Shown one piece after another: positions 17,458 to 26,386 of a stretch of 64,000 nt of DNA; position 1 is the stretch's first letter, and every line of letters begins with the position of its first letter. The stretch covers positions 1,022,001 to 1,086,000 of the forward strand of contig NZ_AP028127.1 in assembly GCF_037076425.1 (NCBI RefSeq). Reading direction: 5' to 3'. Under the pieces are notes generated by a model. That model had not been told where the DNA came from. It worked only from the letters and a program-made list of their open reading frames with translations, and searched no databases. A program made the translations under genes and the position numbers. The stretch comes from Turicibacter faecis (GTDB taxonomy: Bacteria > Bacillota_I > Bacilli_A > MOL361 > Turicibacteraceae).

Positions 17458-17647
17458 GTTGTAACACCTCATTTTAAATTATAACACAAAAAACGACATT
17501 TATTAGCCCTCCGTGCTCGTTTATTGAAGAATGCGTAGACCGTTAGGAATCGGTTGTTATTTTCCTAAAAAAGTCCAAACTCTCTCTAAACGAGGCAAAA
17601 AATGTGGTAAAATAAAGAAAAAGATGCTGATAGAAAAGGAATGACGA

Positions 17648-18148
17648 ATGATGACAGAGAAAATGTTAGTGACAGCGACGCCACCCATGCAAGAAGAATG
17701 GAAAGAATTAGAAGAAAGTGAGTTATGGGAACTGTTAACACAATTACGAGAAGTCGATCCCGAGCTTTATGAGGATGCCGTTCAACGAATTCCTTATTTA
17801 GTGAAGCAAAACAAGTTAGTGTTTAAGTCGACACAAAAAACAGTGAAGCAGTTAACAAAATCGGCGAAGCAGACAAAAAAATATTATTATAAATTATCGA
17901 AAGCAATCATGAAGTTAATTAAGCGGGATGATGTCGCTCAGGAATTGAAATTAGAGTTGATTGAGCTATTAAAGGAATTGACGATTAAAATGGAGGGATG
18001 CGATCAACAAGGACAAGCGGCCCTCGTGGAGCGCCACAAGAAAACGATGGGATATGGAACGCTCGCTTTAATGACCATTGCGGCTGTTTATGGAGTTGTT
18101 ACTCGCCAAAAGTCAACAGAGGTGACGCCAAACGATGACCGTTCTTAA
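17648..18148 (+). CDS. hypothetical coiled-coil protein with C-terminal membrane helix
   Basis: 166 residues. Acidic N-terminus (EEWKELEESELWELL), a long Lys/Gln-rich helical middle likely to form a coiled coil (~55-115), and one C-terminal hydrophobic helix (~135-152, YGTLALMTIAAVYGVV), giving a tail-anchored topology. Family not recognised. AAAGGA lies 7 bases before the ATG. The 3' end overlaps its own terminator. Confidence 0.65.
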   Translation: MMTEKMLVTATPPMQEEWKELEESELWELLTQLREVDPELYEDAVQRIPYLVKQNKLVFKSTQKTVKQLTKSAKQTKKYYYKLSKAIMKLIKRDDVAQELKLELIELLKELTIKMEGCDQQGQAALVERHKKTMGYGTLALMTIAAVYGVVTRQKSTEVTPNDDRS

Positions 18149-18160
18149 CGGTCTTTTTCT
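18135..18160 (+). terminator. intrinsic terminator overlapping the CDS end
   Basis: GACCGTT / AACGGTC hairpin with a three-base loop and TTTTTC tail; its left arm holds the last codons of the upstream gene. Confidence 0.8.
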
Positions 18161-18397
18161 TTGGTGCGATAAACGTTGAAATTTAAGAATCACATGCAAG
18201 TTTAAAAGAAGTGTCTGTGGGAGTTTAATTTTTTTAAACGTTGGTTAAGGTCAGAGGAAATAAGGGAGGGCTATCTTACTGACGTGAGGATGAAGGACAA
18301 AAAAGGGGGAATCATCGTTCTGACTCGAGATATTTTTCATGATTTGCCTCGATGTGGAATATACTTTAGTAGACGAACGTATAGGGGGGGGAGGAGA

Positions 18398-18985
18398 ATG
18401 AAAAATCCAATTCAGTATCAACGGCAAATGGCGTTGCAACTTCATTGTGGGATTCACGCCTTTTGTTTTGTCGTAACGTTTATTTGTATGTTGTTTTTGC
18501 GCTTTGAGGTCGGCTTTTTAGAGGTTTTGGCCCTCATCATCCCGCTTATTGGGGTTTTGGCTCTCTTTTTAAACTCTAATTTAGGAAAGGGACGACGAGT
18601 GATGAAGGAATGTTACCTTTGTGCGAGTGCGGCGAGCGTTCTATCCTTATTTTTGCTTTCACAGGTCTTAATGCAATTTTGTTGTAATTACTGGTTTGGC
18701 GGGCTTTTGTATTTCTTATTTACAGGGGCAGCGCTTGCCGGATTAGCCTATTTTATTTTTTTAGGCGACATGCAGTTTTTATCGAAATGTTTAACGCCAA
18801 TTGCCCTTGTTGGAAGTATTGTGATCGGTCTTTTAGTGGCAATTGTTATCTATAAGTTTTTCATTGCCTATTGGTTTAATGCGGGGTTTATTTTATTTTT
18901 AAGCTATGGCCTATGGGTATTAAATTTAGTCTTAACTATTTTTATTTGTTTAGATTTGCGCATTTTATTTTTAAAAGGACGTTAA
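18398..18985 (+). CDS. hypothetical six-helix membrane protein
   Basis: 195 residues, highly hydrophobic, with about six helices separated by short loops; Cys-rich in the centre. No family recognised. A frame is open from 18284, but the run AGGGGGGGGAGGAGA directly before 18398 marks the start, and the upstream 38 residues look like translated leader. It is followed closely (14 bases) by an acetyltransferase gene, so the two are probably co-transcribed. Confidence 0.65.
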   Translation: MKNPIQYQRQMALQLHCGIHAFCFVVTFICMLFLRFEVGFLEVLALIIPLIGVLALFLNSNLGKGRRVMKECYLCASAASVLSLFLLSQVLMQFCCNYWFGGLLYFLFTGAALAGLAYFIFLGDMQFLSKCLTPIALVGSIVIGLLVAIVIYKFFIAYWFNAGFILFLSYGLWVLNLVLTIFICLDLRILFLKGR

Positions 18986-18999
18986 AAGGAGTTTAAAAG

Positions 19000-19494
19000 A
19001 TGGAATCCATAACGGTTTGTTATCGACGGATGGCTAAATCAGATTTAAAGGGGCTATTGGAATTATCTCAAGATCCCCACTTCTTAGCAGGATATGGGCA
19101 GACAACGGATTGGCCAACAACACCGGAGCAAATTCTGAGTTGGTATGAGGCTAATCTTTTGGACCCTAAGACCGCCTATTTTTCAATTGAGGTGGGGGAA
19201 GAGAAACAATGGGCAGGTTTTATGAGTTTAACGGATTTTAGTGAAACAAAAGAAGAGGCATGGTTAAGCATTGGTGTTTGTCCGAAGTTTTGGGGACAAA
19301 AAATTGCAACGAAGGTGTTAGGGCAATTCATTCAGGATTGTTTTGCAAGTGGTCCTCTAAAACGTTTAAACTTGTTTGTCTTTGCAACTAATCAACGGGC
19401 GCTAAGACTTTACACTCGACTCGGTTTTACCGTTCACTCATTTCATAAAACGCCATTTGGAGAGGTATATCAACTGTATGTGATGAATTTTTAG
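19000..19494 (+). CDS. GNAT-family N-acetyltransferase
   Basis: 164 residues. RimJ/RimL-like layout: YRRMAKSDLKGLLEL at the N-terminus, AWLSIGVCPKFWGQKIATKVLGQF holding the acetyl-CoA loop (~87-110), and NQRALRLYTRLGF (~128-140), the classic motif near the C-terminus. Substrate unknown. AAAAGGAG precedes the ATG. Part of a three-gene run with the membrane protein before and the small protein after (10 bases). Confidence 0.85.
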   Translation: MESITVCYRRMAKSDLKGLLELSQDPHFLAGYGQTTDWPTTPEQILSWYEANLLDPKTAYFSIEVGEEKQWAGFMSLTDFSETKEEAWLSIGVCPKFWGQKIATKVLGQFIQDCFASGPLKRLNLFVFATNQRALRLYTRLGFTVHSFHKTPFGEVYQLYVMNF

Positions 19495-19504
19495 GAGGGT
19501 TGAA

Positions 19505-19951
19505 ATGAAAAACAGGATTGAGAATAGCTCGTGGCTAGAAGGGGAGGAGCAATCCCCACGCTTATTTAAAACCGAAGGGAAACTTCATTTTGATCAAGCG
19601 ATGAGGGAGGGGGATCGCTTAGCGAGTTTAAGCTTTAATATGTCAGATTATGAACGCTTAGTCTATACAGAACAAATTGCAACACAAGGATGCAACTATT
19701 TGACGATGGGGCTCATTGTTCGAGGGAACGACTTAGATGAAATTAATTATAAGGTCGCCTTTTATAATGAAAACCTCACGTGTCTAGATATATACGTACA
19801 AAACGTTGCTCCTGAGATTGAGACCCATTTTAAGCGAATCTGTGTCACCTATCCCATTCCAACAGATACAGCTTTTATTCGCGTCGGTTGGGAATTTAAA
19901 GGGCTTATTACAGGGATGAGTTGCTTTCATCCGTTTGTTTATTTACAGTAA
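19505..19951 (+). CDS. hypothetical protein, 148 residues
   Basis: Family not recognised. No membrane segment or signal peptide. Alternating hydrophobic pattern in the second half (NYKVAFYNENLTCLDIYVQ, IRVGWEFKG) suggests beta strands, possibly a jelly-roll ligand-binding fold; this is a guess from pattern only. AGGAGG sits at the end of the preceding acetyltransferase gene, so it is last in that operon, and a terminator begins at its stop. Confidence 0.6.
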   Translation: MKNRIENSSWLEGEEQSPRLFKTEGKLHFDQAMREGDRLASLSFNMSDYERLVYTEQIATQGCNYLTMGLIVRGNDLDEINYKVAFYNENLTCLDIYVQNVAPEIETHFKRICVTYPIPTDTAFIRVGWEFKGLITGMSCFHPFVYLQ

Positions 19952-19985
19952 AAAAGACGTCTTCTATTTTAGGAGACGTCTTTTA
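19951..19985. terminator. terminator between convergent genes
   Basis: AAAAGACGTCTT / GAGACGTCTTTT hairpin; A- and T-rich ends suit both directions. Confidence 0.8.
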
Positions 19986-19987
19986 AA

Positions 19988-21385
19988 TTAATGATGAGAT
20001 GATCGCTTTTCCATGCTCCATCCTGTTGCCGCTAAAATTAAAGAAATGATGGGAGAAAGTAAGTTGAAGAAGGCAAAAGGTAAGAAGGCGATCGGATTTA
20101 AGCCAAGCGTGGCTAGCATATAAGAACCGCATGTCGTCCATGGAATTAAGGGTGAGGTAACGGTAGCACTATCTTCAATCGCGCGTGATAAATTTTTAGC
20201 TGCTAAATCGCGTTTTTCATATTCTTCCTTATACATGCGTCCTGGCATTACAATGGCTAAGTATTGATCACCGGTCACAATATTTGTGAAGATACAGGTC
20301 ATTAAGGTTGCGAAAACGAGACCGAAGGTCCCTTTAGCGAATTTTAGAATATGAGATGAAATGGTTTCAAGCATCCCGGTCTTTTCTAACACCCCACCGA
20401 AAGAAAGGGCGCAAAGAACAAGGGAAACGGTCCATAACATACTATTTAATCCACCGCGGGTTAGTAAGTCATCAACGGCTTGCACCCCGGTATGAGATTC
20501 ATAGCCGTAATGCATGGCTGACATCACATCGGCTAAACTTGCCCCTTGAAAAATCATCGCTAAAACACCACCGATAACGGTTCCCGTTAATAGGGCTGGT
20601 AATGCTGGGACTTTTAAGATGACCATGGCAATGACCGAAATCGGAGCGAGTAAAAGAATAGGGGATAACGTATGGAAATGGTTTAAAAGCGTCGTTTGAA
20701 TTAAATCAATTTGTGCGGTATCGAGGTTTTTTCCCGCAAAATTAATTCCAATCAGCGCGTAAAGAACTAGCGAGATAAGGTAGGCGGGGACGGTTGTATA
20801 AAGCATATGCTTGATGTGTTCGAATAAATGGGCCCCGGCCATAGCGGGCGCTAAGTTGGTTGTATCAGATAACGGTGACATTTTGTCTCCAAAATAAGCG
20901 CCAGAAATGATGGCCCCTGCAATAATAGGGGCACTGATCCCAAGCGTTTGTCCAATTCCAAGGAGCGCAATCCCCACTGTTCCGGCTGTTGTCCAAGAAG
21001 AACCTGTTGAAACCGCGACGATTGAACAAATGAGAAGGGTGGCTACTAGGAAAATACTTGGCGATAAAATGTTAAGCCCCCAATAAATCATCGAAGGAAC
21101 GACACCACTTAAAATCCAAGTTCCAATTAAAGTTCCAACAATTAGCAAAATTAAAATTGCCTGAACCGCCATCGTAATGGTTTGAATAATTCCGTTTTCA
21201 AGCTCTTCCCACTTAAAACCGAGTCGATAAACACCAATGAGGGCCGCAACGACCGTTCCAAGTAAGAGCGGGATTTGAGGGTCCACTTTAAAGAGGGTTA
21301 AGGATAAACCTAAAATAATAATTAAAAAGATAATCGGGATTAGTGCTTCAACTAGCGTTGCCTGGCGGGCCTTTTTCACGCTCAT
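19988..21385 (-). CDS. nhaC: Na+/H+ antiporter NhaC family
   Basis: 465 residues with about twelve membrane helices. Conserved segments include STGSSWTTAGTVGIALLGIG, SGAYFGDKMSPLSDTTNLAPA (the ion-binding signature of NhaC) and IVTGDQYLAIVMPG. It exchanges Na+ (or an organic acid such as malate/lactate with Na+ in MleN-type members) for H+ at the cytoplasmic membrane. AAGGAG lies only 2 bases before ATG 21385; GTG at 21379 is better spaced and may be the true start. The gene stands alone. Confidence 0.88.
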   Translation of the reverse strand: MSVKKARQATLVEALIPIIFLIIILGLSLTLFKVDPQIPLLLGTVVAALIGVYRLGFKWEELENGIIQTITMAVQAILILLIVGTLIGTWILSGVVPSMIYWGLNILSPSIFLVATLLICSIVAVSTGSSWTTAGTVGIALLGIGQTLGISAPIIAGAIISGAYFGDKMSPLSDTTNLAPAMAGAHLFEHIKHMLYTTVPAYLISLVLYALIGINFAGKNLDTAQIDLIQTTLLNHFHTLSPILLLAPISVIAMVILKVPALPALLTGTVIGGVLAMIFQGASLADVMSAMHYGYESHTGVQAVDDLLTRGGLNSMLWTVSLVLCALSFGGVLEKTGMLETISSHILKFAKGTFGLVFATLMTCIFTNIVTGDQYLAIVMPGRMYKEEYEKRDLAAKNLSRAIEDSATVTSPLIPWTTCGSYMLATLGLNPIAFLPFAFFNLLSPIISLILAATGWSMEKRSSHH

Positions 21386-21564
21386 CACTCCTTTTTCAAT
21401 AGAACTCTATTTATATCATATCTAAAAAGCACAAATAATATCTTAAAAAATTGATTTTTGTCAAACATTACTATATCATGCAAAATAGGAGGATGTAAAT
21501 TAATTTTTTAAAGAAATCAAGAGGAAGGGTAGCCCTTAAAACACGTAAATATTAGATATTAAGG

Positions 21565-21737
21565 TTGCCTATCCTGAAAAAATATGGTATAGTTTAACTA
21601 TGCTTAATAGTTCTTTTGGTATTTTTCACAGCATCAAATTAATTGAGTTTCTTGGGGTTTATAACGAAGGGGAATTGTGTGGGGAACAAAATTGCATTAA
21701 GTATTAAATTTTGAAGTTTTTTTGGAGGTATCAGATA
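21565..21737 (+). promoter_or_regulatory. cold-shock gene promoter and long 5' leader
   Basis: TTGCCT (21565-21570), 17-base spacer, TATAGT (21588-21593). The predicted transcript begins near 21600, giving a 5' leader of about 135 nt before the start codon at 21738. Long structured leaders of this size are typical of csp mRNAs and act in temperature-dependent translation. Confidence 0.6.
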
Positions 21738-21935
21738 ATGACAGGAACAGTTAAATGGTTTAACGCAGAAAAAGGATTTGGATTCATTTCAGTTGAAGGT
21801 GGAGACGATGTATTCGTACATTATTCAGCAATTACAGGAGAAGGATTCAAAACTTTAGAAGAAGGACAAAACGTTTCTTTCGAAATCGTTGAAGGAAACC
21901 GTGGAGCTCAAGCTTCTAACGTTGTTAAATTATAA
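21738..21935 (+). CDS. cold-shock protein, CspA/CspB family
   Basis: 65 residues, exactly the family length. [20 protein letters not shown] and DVFVHYSAI contain the RNP1 and RNP2 nucleic-acid-binding motifs. It acts as an RNA chaperone and single-stranded nucleic-acid binder. The frame opens earlier (21711), but TGGAGG places the start at 21738. Strong terminator after the gene. Confidence 0.95.
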   Translation: MTGTVKWFNAEKGFGFISVEGGDDVFVHYSAITGEGFKTLEEGQNVSFEIVEGNRGAQASNVVKL

Positions 21936-21956
21936 TTAAACGTTTAAAACGTTGCT

Positions 21957-21994
21957 AAAAAGGTTAGCATCCCTCATGGGTGCTAACCTTTTTT
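21957..21994 (+). terminator. intrinsic terminator
   Basis: AGGTTAGCATCC / GGGTGCTAACCT hairpin and T6. A second C5/G5 hairpin follows at about 22003-22022. Confidence 0.85.
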
Positions 21995-22218
21995 ACTTAG
22001 GCCCCCGTTTAAAAATGGGGGGAACTTTTCCATCTGGTATCAATAACCTTAAACAGTTTGATGCATCATCGTCGATCACGTCCTCTTTAGTTGGGTAAAA
22101 ATATAGTAATGGGTTTAGGGTCTGTATTTATTAGGATTTTTTGAGATTAGTTTTCAACGCATGAAGAAGTCAAACTAAATAAATTTAAGTATCTATTGGG
22201 ATAAGTAGACGTCTACCT

Positions 22219-22389
22219 ATGAGTGGGGGAGTTATTTCAACAGAAGGATTTTTTCTAAAATATGATGGAGGAGTGACGAAGAAGGAAAACTCCATAATGG
22301 GTGTAAGTAGGGGACGAGGTCATTATAAAATTCCGCTTAGAATAAATAACAGACTTGAAATAGCTAAACTGATACTGAAAAGTAACTAA
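22219..22389 (+). CDS. doubtful 56-residue ORF
   Basis: Open frame with an ATG three bases after a 12-bp palindrome; no ribosome site before it. The product is basic (KIPLRINNRLEIAKLILKSN at the end) and matches nothing I recognise. It may be a gene fragment rather than a live gene. Confidence 0.2.
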   Translation: MSGGVISTEGFFLKYDGGVTKKENSIMGVSRGRGHYKIPLRINNRLEIAKLILKSN

Positions 22390-22595
22390 GACTGAGTGTT
22401 GTTCTATATTAAAAAAACCGAACAGATCAAAATTAATCGAGTAAGTTAAAAGAAAGACTGTAAGGATACATCCATTCATGATATAGGAGGGCCCCTTAGT
22501 TTAAGAGACGAACGCAAAGATTCCAATAGGAGATTTTTTAAACGATTATAAAATCATCACGACTGTTTAATGGTGTTTAAATGAAAATAAAGTAC

Positions 22596-22628
22596 AAAAA
22601 AGCAGGCGTTAATCGCCTGTTTTTTTTA
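22596..22628. terminator. isolated terminator-like hairpin
   Basis: CAGGCG / CGCCTG with TTAAT loop, preceded by six A and followed by eight T. No annotated gene ends here, so it may close a small RNA or a lost gene. Confidence 0.7.
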
Positions 22629-22897
22629 ATGATAATCCCCTTTAAGGAAGGGGGGGATTAGGTTTTTCCTGCTAATAAATGATGAACGGTGATAGAAAAC
22701 ACTGCCTTTGTCTAAAAAAGGAGGTGAATAAAAGGGGCATCAATGGTCGATAATTTAATGAGACATGCGTGTATGATTTTTGTTTAAAGATTCGTTATCA
22801 ACGAGGAACTAAAATTCACTTGAAAAATAAAGTGGGCATATACATTTTATGGTGAATTTGATAAAATAAAAGAATCTGACGAGAGAGGGGGATTTTT

Positions 22898-25432
22898 ATC
22901 AAAATATTAATAACCGAGCTATTTTTGAGTCATATTCCGACGGGGAAGACGGCATTTGTCTTGCAAAAAATGAGCCAGTTTGTGCAAGAGTATGAAGCAT
23001 CAAAGTTTAACATGTCTTCGATGCGAGCTGGGGTATCTGTTCGTGAAATTAAACATAATAAAAATGGCTTACGAATTTTTAAATTACGAATTAATAAAGG
23101 CGATCGGTTGTTGTTTACCTTTGATACGATGCGAATCCGCCCTGAATATCGCCAATCCATTATTTTTTTAGATTACTGTCATCACGATGATCAAGCGATG
23201 CAAGGTCGAACCATTGGGTTACATTCACAAGACGTTTTGGAATACGAACCGATCGAAGAGCGCATTGAACTTGAAATTGACCAGCGTTACGCAGATTTTG
23301 ATTATGATCCTAATCGAGTGATTACCCGAGTGATGGATGTTCAAACGATGGCTCAACTTCTTGATGATCGTGAAGATCGGGCTGTTTATTATTTAAATGA
23401 TGAACAGTTTGCGTGTTTAAAAGAACAGGATGCCCCGACCTTTATTTTTGGAAGTGCGGGCAGCGGGAAAACAACGATTAATATACATAAGGCTTTTATC
23501 TTGGCAACCCAACCGATGAACATCGGATACTTTACGTACTCGAACTATTTAGTGGAGGATGCTAAGAAGTTATTTCACAAAATTATTGAACAGTCACCCG
23601 AATATCGAGCCGATGACCTTATTCGACGTGTGAATTTTCATCCCCTTAACGAGTACATGTCGGCCACCATCAATCAGTATAATGTTGTCACTTACGAACA
23701 GTTCCGGACGTGGATCATCGAGCGTCAACCACTCCTTCTTCGTCAACTCGATCTCCCGATTTATGATATTTGGAAAGAAATACGTGGGCTGATTAAGGGA
23801 ATGATTCCAAAAGAGTGGCTGACCTATCGTGTCAATATCCATCAAAAAAAGATACCGATGGACCTGGTCGATGTATTAATCCAAAAAGGATTAGCGAAAC
23901 GAAGCGGGGACGATCTTCAACTCCAAGCTGAAAAACTCTACGCAGCGAAAGCAAGATTTTTAGATGCTTATGAAACACGGGCGATTTTGTTAATGCATGA
24001 ATTGCTCGATGAATATTTACTCACCCATCCAATGATTGACGAAAACATTTACTACGCCCTTGATGAACAATATTGTGTGTATTCGAGGCAATCTCGCGAA
24101 TGGTTATATGAGTTAACTTTACGTTATCAGGCATTTCTACAAGAAACCGGGCTACTTGATGAAAATGATCTGGCGCGTGAATTTTTAAAAAAAGTTAGTC
24201 AAAAAGAGATGGCTTTGTTTGATTTTGTGATTGCCGATGAAATTCAAGATTTAACAGAAATTCAAATTTATTGTTTAATTCGCCTCGCTAAAAATAAAAA
24301 TCAACTGTTATTTAGCGGAGATATTAATCAAACAATTCGCCCGACGTATTTTCATACGGGACGAATTGAAAGTTTATTAAAAACATCGAATACGCATCTT
24401 GGGTTTATTAAACATCAATTGATTAAAAATTACCGAAGTACGAAAGAAGTTGTTGATTTGGCCAATCAAGTGGTCGACTTGCGAGTCGAACACCTTGGGC
24501 GTCAAAAGAAACATGATTATCATGAAGTTGCCGTTCGTGAGGCTAAACATTCGATCTATTATTTTAATCCCGCCCAACCTAAAGAAGTCATGCGATTACT
24601 TGAGACGGCGATTCAACGTCATTATGTGGCAATCGTTGTTCCAAATGAAGCGGAAAAACGTAATTTTCAACAGTTAACCCAATTAAAAGGGGCGATTTTC
24701 ACGGTTGAAGAAATTAAGGGGATTGAAAAGGACTATATTATTTGTTACAACGTAATGAGTTATTATCACAAAGAATGGGAACGAATTTTAACAACAGATG
24801 TAAAATATCAAAATCAATATCGATATTATTTTAATCTTCTATATGTTGCGCTCACGCGCGCGAGACATCATTTGTGTTTCATTGAGGAAAGGGTGCCCTC
24901 ACTTCTTTTTGAATATTTTCGTCCGCACTTTTTAATGTTTGAGGCATTTGATGAGGCGGAGTTGAAGTTAAATCAAATTTCAACGGATAATGAGTTTTAT
25001 AAAGAGGCGAAACGATATGAAGCGCATGAGTTATATGAGCAGGCGATTTTAGAGTATGAGCGCTCGAATCTTGCAGGAGCTGATCAAGATGTGAAGCGAT
25101 GCCGGGCGTTAATGTTAAATAAGGAAGGTCACCACTTAGAGGCCGGTCACGCCCTTATGCAGTTAAAGGCATACGAGCTTGCAGCGAAATGTTATCGTCA
25201 GGCGCAAAATCAGCTACTGTATTTAAAGGCACGGGTTTTTTCCGATATTCCGTTTCAAACGCTAAAAGCAGAGTTTGAACAGGAAGGGATTGATTTAGTA
25301 TCGTTTGTCTATGACCGAGAGGAGCCCATTAGTTGGGTGAAACGATTTAATCGTCTCTACATGAAATACGTGTTTGAACAAATGAAAGGCATCAATCGAA
25401 TGATAGACACGATAGAGAAAATGAAGGGGTGA
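22898..25432 (+). CDS. RelE/ParE-like domain + SF1 (UvrD/Rep-type) helicase + TPR-like C-terminus
   Basis: About 844 residues. The first ~110 residues end in KLRINKGDRLLFTFD, the strand pattern of RelE/ParE toxins. An SF1 helicase core follows with all motifs: GSAGSGKTT (~184), ADEIQDLT (~447), SGDINQTIR, LIKNYRST, EIKGIEKDYI and LLYVALTRARHH (~650). From ~700 the repeats resemble TPRs (YEAHELYEQAILEYERS, YELAAKCYRQAQNQ). The first conventional codon is TTG 22925, without a ribosome site; GAGAGGGGG at 22883-22891 points to ATC 22898, which adds a beta strand (KILITELF) fitting the RelE fold. Five bases separate it from the coiled-coil gene. An ATP-driven nucleic-acid enzyme, possibly defence-related; role unproven. 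Confidence 0.75.
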   Translation: MKILITELFLSHIPTGKTAFVLQKMSQFVQEYEASKFNMSSMRAGVSVREIKHNKNGLRIFKLRINKGDRLLFTFDTMRIRPEYRQSIIFLDYCHHDDQAMQGRTIGLHSQDVLEYEPIEERIELEIDQRYADFDYDPNRVITRVMDVQTMAQLLDDREDRAVYYLNDEQFACLKEQDAPTFIFGSAGSGKTTINIHKAFILATQPMNIGYFTYSNYLVEDAKKLFHKIIEQSPEYRADDLIRRVNFHPLNEYMSATINQYNVVTYEQFRTWIIERQPLLLRQLDLPIYDIWKEIRGLIKGMIPKEWLTYRVNIHQKKIPMDLVDVLIQKGLAKRSGDDLQLQAEKLYAAKARFLDAYETRAILLMHELLDEYLLTHPMIDENIYYALDEQYCVYSRQSREWLYELTLRYQAFLQETGLLDENDLAREFLKKVSQKEMALFDFVIADEIQDLTEIQIYCLIRLAKNKNQLLFSGDINQTIRPTYFHTGRIESLLKTSNTHLGFIKHQLIKNYRSTKEVVDLANQVVDLRVEHLGRQKKHDYHEVAVREAKHSIYYFNPAQPKEVMRLLETAIQRHYVAIVVPNEAEKRNFQQLTQLKGAIFTVEEIKGIEKDYIICYNVMSYYHKEWERILTTDVKYQNQYRYYFNLLYVALTRARHHLCFIEERVPSLLFEYFRPHFLMFEAFDEAELKLNQISTDNEFYKEAKRYEAHELYEQAILEYERSNLAGADQDVKRCRALMLNKEGHHLEAGHALMQLKAYELAAKCYRQAQNQLLYLKARVFSDIPFQTLKAEFEQEGIDLVSFVYDREEPISWVKRFNRLYMKYVFEQMKGINRMIDTIEKMKG

Positions 25433-25437
25433 GATGA

Positions 25438-26145
25438 ATGGATCGTGAGTTTTTAGAATTAATTCAGACGTTTGATCGAGCAGCGGGACGTCTAGAAACA
25501 CTGGAAGAAACGATTTTAACGTTTAATGATGTCATAGAAAAGTTGCATCATCATTTAGACGAATTACTTGAACTTGTTTATTTAGATAATATTGTGACAT
25601 TAGCGGAACAAAGTAATCAAAAACTGGGACAATTGAATCACCATTTAGATCAAGTCGCTAAAACGTATGAATCGCTTGTGCAGGTGAAGCAATTGATGAA
25701 TGTCCACGCATTAGAAAATGAAGAGGGGACGTTGACATCGGTTGAAGATAAGCAGTATGTCTACTATGTGGTGTCGGAAACGAACCAAGTGATGGCAGTC
25801 AAAAAAGAAATGGGTGGTTATCACGGGCCCGTTCATAACCTTATTTCTAAAAAATTGGTGCAGGCGAACCAAATGGCGTTTGCTTTACGTGAGGAAACAG
25901 GTGAGGTCGTCTTATTACAGGGACCACAACTCGCGATGACATACCCACTTGAGGCGACTGACTTTACTATTTTTGGTTATGAACTGTATTATCTAACGGA
26001 ACAAACCGTAAAGAAATTCCATTTATTAACCCAGGAACAAACAACACTCCTAGAAGGCGTGTGCGCCATAAGGAGCAAAAAGGGCGGGTTATGGTGTCAA
26101 TCCTTTGATGGGACGCCCCAGTTCATTCCTTTTGCATCTATGTAG
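25438..26145 (+). CDS. coiled-coil protein, partner of the helicase
   Basis: 235 residues. The first ~95 are strongly heptad-like (LETLEETILTFNDVIEKLHHHLDELLEL and onward), predicting a long coiled coil; the remainder looks like a beta-rich domain (YVYYVVSETNQVMAVKKEMG, VVLLQGPQLAMTYPL), perhaps propeller-like. No family recognised. GGGTGAGATGA overlaps the end of the helicase gene and acts as its ribosome site, so the two genes form one operon, with a repeat cluster starting 5 bases after the stop. A protein-protein partner role is inferred from this coupling. Confidence 0.65.
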   Translation: MDREFLELIQTFDRAAGRLETLEETILTFNDVIEKLHHHLDELLELVYLDNIVTLAEQSNQKLGQLNHHLDQVAKTYESLVQVKQLMNVHALENEEGTLTSVEDKQYVYYVVSETNQVMAVKKEMGGYHGPVHNLISKKLVQANQMAFALREETGEVVLLQGPQLAMTYPLEATDFTIFGYELYYLTEQTVKKFHLLTQEQTTLLEGVCAIRSKKGGLWCQSFDGTPQFIPFASM

Positions 26146-26150
26146 CTAAA

Positions 26151-26307
26151 GGCAAAGAGCTAGGAACATTTATAAATGGCAGGGAACCTTTGCCCTAGTA
26201 GTTAAGGGTATGCATGGGCTTTGCCACATGCACTAGGGAATCCAAGCCTTAGTAGACGAGGATAACTAAGAGTTCTTTATGCTCACACCTTAGCGTAGGG
26301 GACTCGG
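26151..26307 (+). repeat. cluster A of structured repeats (three units)
   Basis: Three tandem units: 26151-26188 (partial), 26192-26243 and 26246-26307. They share the frame GCCCTANNAGNNGAGGATA - hairpin - NNAGGGRAYYC with the cluster at 35675-36022. Hairpin stems differ in sequence but stay paired: the 26192 unit has TGCATG-GGC/GCC-a-CATGCA, the 26246 unit has CTAAG/CTTAG. The outer CCCTAG/CTAGGG pair is perfect in the 26192 unit. They lie just after the coiled-coil gene. Confidence 0.8.
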
Positions 26308-26386
26308 GTAAGTTATGTAGGTTGGGTGTTTTTTTGTATGGAATAACTAGGGCAAATGTGTTATGTTAAACGGAGGAGGGGATAAG

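Larger units (their letters stand above)
22000..22880 (+). other. 880-bp stretch with no convincing gene
   Basis: Between the csp terminator and the helicase operon I see no full gene. It holds a 12-bp palindrome (GTAGACGTCTAC, 22205-22216), a 56-codon frame at 22219, a terminator-like hairpin at 22596-22628 with no obvious gene before it, and a perfect AGGAGGTG near 22719 with no start codon behind it. This suggests a decayed gene region or an unrecognised small RNA ending near 22628. Confidence 0.5.

Noticed and set aside
22255-22479. Minus-strand ORF of 74 codons in the gene-poor stretch
   Set aside because: No ribosome site and an irregular composition; judged chance.
22700-22760. Relic of a second TnpB because of a shared AAAGGAGGTGAA string
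   Set aside because: No TnpB-like peptide appears in any frame around it; the shared string is just a ribosome-site-like sequence.
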